Shown in pieces: positions 61,792 through 64,000 of a stretch of 64,000 bases of DNA. The stretch is taken from positions 17,591-81,590 of the forward strand of contig JAUIET010000011.1 in NCBI GenBank assembly GCA_030429735.1, written 5' to 3'. Position numbers and translations under genes: made by a program. Each line of letters begins with the position of its first letter. The stretch's first letter is position 1. This stretch comes from Gammaproteobacteria bacterium. GTDB taxonomy: Bacteria > Pseudomonadota > Gammaproteobacteria > Pseudomonadales > JAUIET01. The notes under the pieces are model-generated. The model did not search any database and was not told the origin of the DNA. It saw nothing but the letters and a program-made list of their open reading frames with translations.

Positions 61792-62793
61792 ATGAGTCAC
61801 CGAAAACGAATTGCGCTGTCACTACCTGCGCCAACAGGCTCAGTTGCCGATACGATTGCCATGGCGCAGCAGGCCGAAGAAATGGGCTACGACGACCTAT
61901 GGTTGGCCGATGCTGGCGGTCTGGACGCACTGACGCTGGTGCCAATGCTGCTGGAAAAAACCAGCAAGGTGCGTGTTGGAATTGCCGTGGTACCGGCTTA
62001 CACCCGCACTCCAGCCGTGTTGGCAAGTACATTTTCGGTGATTGAACAAGCGTATCCCGGGCGCTTCATCCCCGGGTTAGGTACATCTAGCCAAACAATT
62101 ATTGAACGCTGGCACGGCCTGGCACTGGAAAAGCCACTGACCCGCATGAAGGAAACTGTCGCCTTGCTGAGAACAATAATGGCCGGTGAAAAAACGGCAT
62201 TTAACGGAGAAACTCTGCGCAGCTCTGGCTATGTACAGTTAGCTACTGAACCACAGATGCCTATTTATCTGGCCGGCTTGCGCTCGAAAATGGTGGAAAC
62301 CGCTGCTGAAATAGCAGACGGTGTGATACTTAACCTGTTCCCGCAGAGCGCATTACCGAGGATTATGGAGCACGTTGGTATTGGCGCCGAACGCGGCGGT
62401 AAAAAGCTGGAAGATGTGGAAGTAGTGTGCCGCCATATGATGGTGGTCTGTGACGACAAGGACATGGCGCGCATGGCGTTTCGTGGCGCATTCGTCAGTT
62501 ACTACGCTACCCCTGTTTATAACAAGTTTCTTGAATGGTGTGGCTTCGTTGATGCCGCCGCAGAGATTCGCGAAGGATGGGCTGCGAAAGACCGCGAACG
62601 AACAGCGGCGGCGTTGCCTGACGAACTGGTCGATGAGATTGCAATTATTGGCAGCGCGGATGAATGCCGGGAACAAATCAAACAGTATGCTGACGGTGGT
62701 ATTCATACCAATATCGTGTCGTGTATTTACCCAACACCCGAGATCATGGAAGCCACATTTGGCGCATTTTCCAAAGATAACTTCAGCTTCTGA
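61792..62793 (+). CDS. LLM-class oxidoreductase, second copy
   Basis: A 333-residue luciferase-like TIM-barrel oxidoreductase. MAQQAEEMGYDDLWLADAGG, VRVGIAVVPAYTRTPAVLAS, RFIPGLGTSSQTIIERWHG, and IIGSADECREQIKQYADGGI are LLM marks. It has AGAGGT 6 bp before its ATG. Cofactor may be FMN or F420. Its place next to dehydrogenases recalls degradation operons for complex carbon skeletons. Confidence 0.87.
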   Translation: MSHRKRIALSLPAPTGSVADTIAMAQQAEEMGYDDLWLADAGGLDALTLVPMLLEKTSKVRVGIAVVPAYTRTPAVLASTFSVIEQAYPGRFIPGLGTSSQTIIERWHGLALEKPLTRMKETVALLRTIMAGEKTAFNGETLRSSGYVQLATEPQMPIYLAGLRSKMVETAAEIADGVILNLFPQSALPRIMEHVGIGAERGGKKLEDVEVVCRHMMVVCDDKDMARMAFRGAFVSYYATPVYNKFLEWCGFVDAAAEIREGWAAKDRERTAAALPDELVDEIAIIGSADECREQIKQYADGGIHTNIVSCIYPTPEIMEATFGAFSKDNFSF

Positions 62794-62800
62794 GGTAAAC

Positions 62801-64000
62801 GTGAACACATTCATCAAGGCTCGAGTCGCAGCGACACTTGTTGCATTACTCTGTGCTCATGTTGCCGGTGCTGACTCGCTGCAAAGAGTCACTCCAGAGT
62901 CGGTTGGTATGTCCAGCAACGCTTTAAAACGGATTGACGAATTTACCCAACGCAACATCGACCAAGGCAAGCATGTTGGATTTGTCACGATGGTGGCCAG
63001 GCATGGAAAAATCGTACACTTTGAAGCGTCAGGTCGAATGGGTTTGGATAATGAGTCTCCGATTCAGAAGGACACTTTGTTTCGCATTTACTCGATGACG
63101 AAGCCGGTCACAACGGTCGCTGCCATGATGCTGTATGAAGAGGGCTATTTTCAGCTTTCCGATCCCATCTCAAAATTCATGCCTGAGTTCAAGGACATGC
63201 AGGTTTTCCATGAAGATGGTAATACGCCAGCCCAAGGTGAGATTACCGTTGAGCAGTTGATGACCCATACGGCAGGTTTCAGCTATGGCTTCGACAATAT
63301 CCATCCGGTCAATAAGGCCTACAACACCAATGCGCTGTTTGCGGCCGCAAATCTGGCGGAATTTACACAGCGCCTGGCGCAGTTGCCGCTGCGATTTGAA
63401 CCGGGCAATCGGTATTACTACAGTGTTGCGACCGATGTGCTGGGTGCCCTGGTTGAGCGTATCAGTGGGCAGACGCTGGAGGCGTTTTTTCAGCAGCGAA
63501 TATTCAAACCTCTTGGCATGCGAGATACGTTTTTTTCGGTGCCGAAAGATAAGCGCGAGCGCTTGGCCAGTAACCATATCTGGGATTACGAAAACAATGA
63601 GATAGCGCTGGTGCCCGTTGAGCGAAGGCGCTCGTATGACGATGTGAGTTTGTTTTCAGGGGGTGGCGGCCTGGTTTCAACAGCCATGGACTATATGAAG
63701 TTCTGCGAAATGCTGCGTGCTGGTGGCCGCTTTAACGGCTCGCGGCTTTTAGGTCCCAAGACTGTGCAATACATGGCAATGAATCAGTTGTCTGACGAGG
63801 TCCGCAACACAGGGGCCGATGAATTCCCCGCTATGCATTTGTATCCTGGGCAGTCGTTTGGGCTGGGTTTTGGTGTGATCACCAACCCGGGCTTAAGCCA
63901 GGTTGTATCAAGCAGGGGAGAGTACTCCTGGGGTGGTGCGGCTGATACCAAATTCTGGATTGATCCCGAAGAAGATCTGGTGGCCATTCTAATGACTCAG
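62801..64000 (+). CDS. Exported serine hydrolase, beta-lactamase class C family (partial)
   Basis: Open to the window edge: 400 codons without a stop. Signal peptide (VAATLVALLCAHVAGA) and the SXXK active site SMTK (S98, K101), then MTHTAGFSYGF, the second-motif Tyr in YYYS (205-208), and GEYSWGGAADTKFWIDP near the end as the third motif. Class C-like esterases and lactonases share this fold, and the context of a catabolic operon favours an ester or lactone hydrolase over a true beta-lactamase. Start GTG 62801 has GAGG 5 bp upstream. The C-terminus is missing. Confidence 0.88.
   Translation, partial: MNTFIKARVAATLVALLCAHVAGADSLQRVTPESVGMSSNALKRIDEFTQRNIDQGKHVGFVTMVARHGKIVHFEASGRMGLDNESPIQKDTLFRIYSMTKPVTTVAAMMLYEEGYFQLSDPISKFMPEFKDMQVFHEDGNTPAQGEITVEQLMTHTAGFSYGFDNIHPVNKAYNTNALFAAANLAEFTQRLAQLPLRFEPGNRYYYSVATDVLGALVERISGQTLEAFFQQRIFKPLGMRDTFFSVPKDKRERLASNHIWDYENNEIALVPVERRRSYDDVSLFSGGGGLVSTAMDYMKFCEMLRAGGRFNGSRLLGPKTVQYMAMNQLSDEVRNTGADEFPAMHLYPGQSFGLGFGVITNPGLSQVVSSRGEYSWGGAADTKFWIDPEEDLVAILMTQ

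Noticed and set aside
62801..64000. Antibiotic-resistance beta-lactamase
   Set aside because: The SXXK/YXS pattern and catabolic neighbours fit an esterase-type member; no AmpC-specific features or AmpR gene are present.
1..64000. CRISPR arrays, tRNA/rRNA genes, insertion sequences, prophage
   Set aside because: No direct-repeat/spacer pattern, cloverleaf-like gap, transposase or phage protein was recognised; the gaps are too short for most of these.

Overview
The window is a 64 kb, gene-dense stretch from a Gram-negative bacterium, most probably a marine-type gammaproteobacterium. That placement is my inference. It rests on a complete gspC-N type II secretion (T2SS) operon, several OM lipoproteins and barrels, an ornithine-lipid operon (olsBA), a bioBFCDA operon and acyl-CoA dehydrogenase/SDR catabolic clusters. 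No rRNA, tRNA, CRISPR array, transposase or phage gene was seen. Almost all sequence is coding, in long operons whose genes overlap by 1-31 bp; no gene-free gap exceeds about 300 bp.

Layout. (1) 119-11911: the complete T2SS operon gspCDEFGHIJKLMN; the prepilin peptidase is not in the window. (2) 11938-13230: a methyltransferase with an N-terminal Trm112-like segment. (3) 13217-21434: two divergent transcription units encoding a Tat-exported DUF1501-like protein, a LamG lipoprotein with two haem motifs, a cytochrome c-like exported protein and a hydrazine-synthase-alpha-like lipoprotein with two haem motifs. A palindrome-rich divergent promoter region separates the two units. (4) 21556-36403: a long envelope cluster. 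It starts with an SH3/barrel pair, continues with TlpA-DUF4266-DUF3570-ApbE, then a second SH3/barrel pair, then a periplasmic protein, three TPR-type proteins, a small exported protein, ExbB, two ExbDs and a TonB-like protein with an AgmX/PglI-type C-terminus. I read this as a proton-motive-force-coupled trans-envelope machine of unknown job, with a redox/flavin-transfer module between its two barrel pairs.

(5) 36480-41830: NUDIX hydrolase, thioesterase, EthD-like protein, and an operon of two acyl-CoA dehydrogenases, rubredoxin and an SDR. (6) 41880-47534: an orphan 7TM-DISM hybrid-sensing histidine kinase, a reprolysin-like metalloprotease with a GlyGly-CTERM-like tail fused in frame to a lipoprotein-like domain, and a sulfotransferase. 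(7) 47686-49936: DinB-like protein plus olsB and olsA. (8) 49958-55014: the biotin operon on the minus strand. (9) 55120-57444: sodium:alanine-type symporter and pdxH. (10) 57547-64000: a second catabolic cluster of two LLM-type oxidoreductases, two acyl-CoA dehydrogenases, an SDR and a serine hydrolase that runs off the window edge.

The most interesting candidates for an undescribed system are the ExbBD/AgmX/TPR/barrel cluster, including an ExbD whose membrane aspartate is replaced by asparagine. Next come the haem-lipoprotein/Tat module beside the T2SS, and the GlyGly-CTERM/lipoprotein fusion. All functional statements come from reading the sequence by eye; no database search was run.
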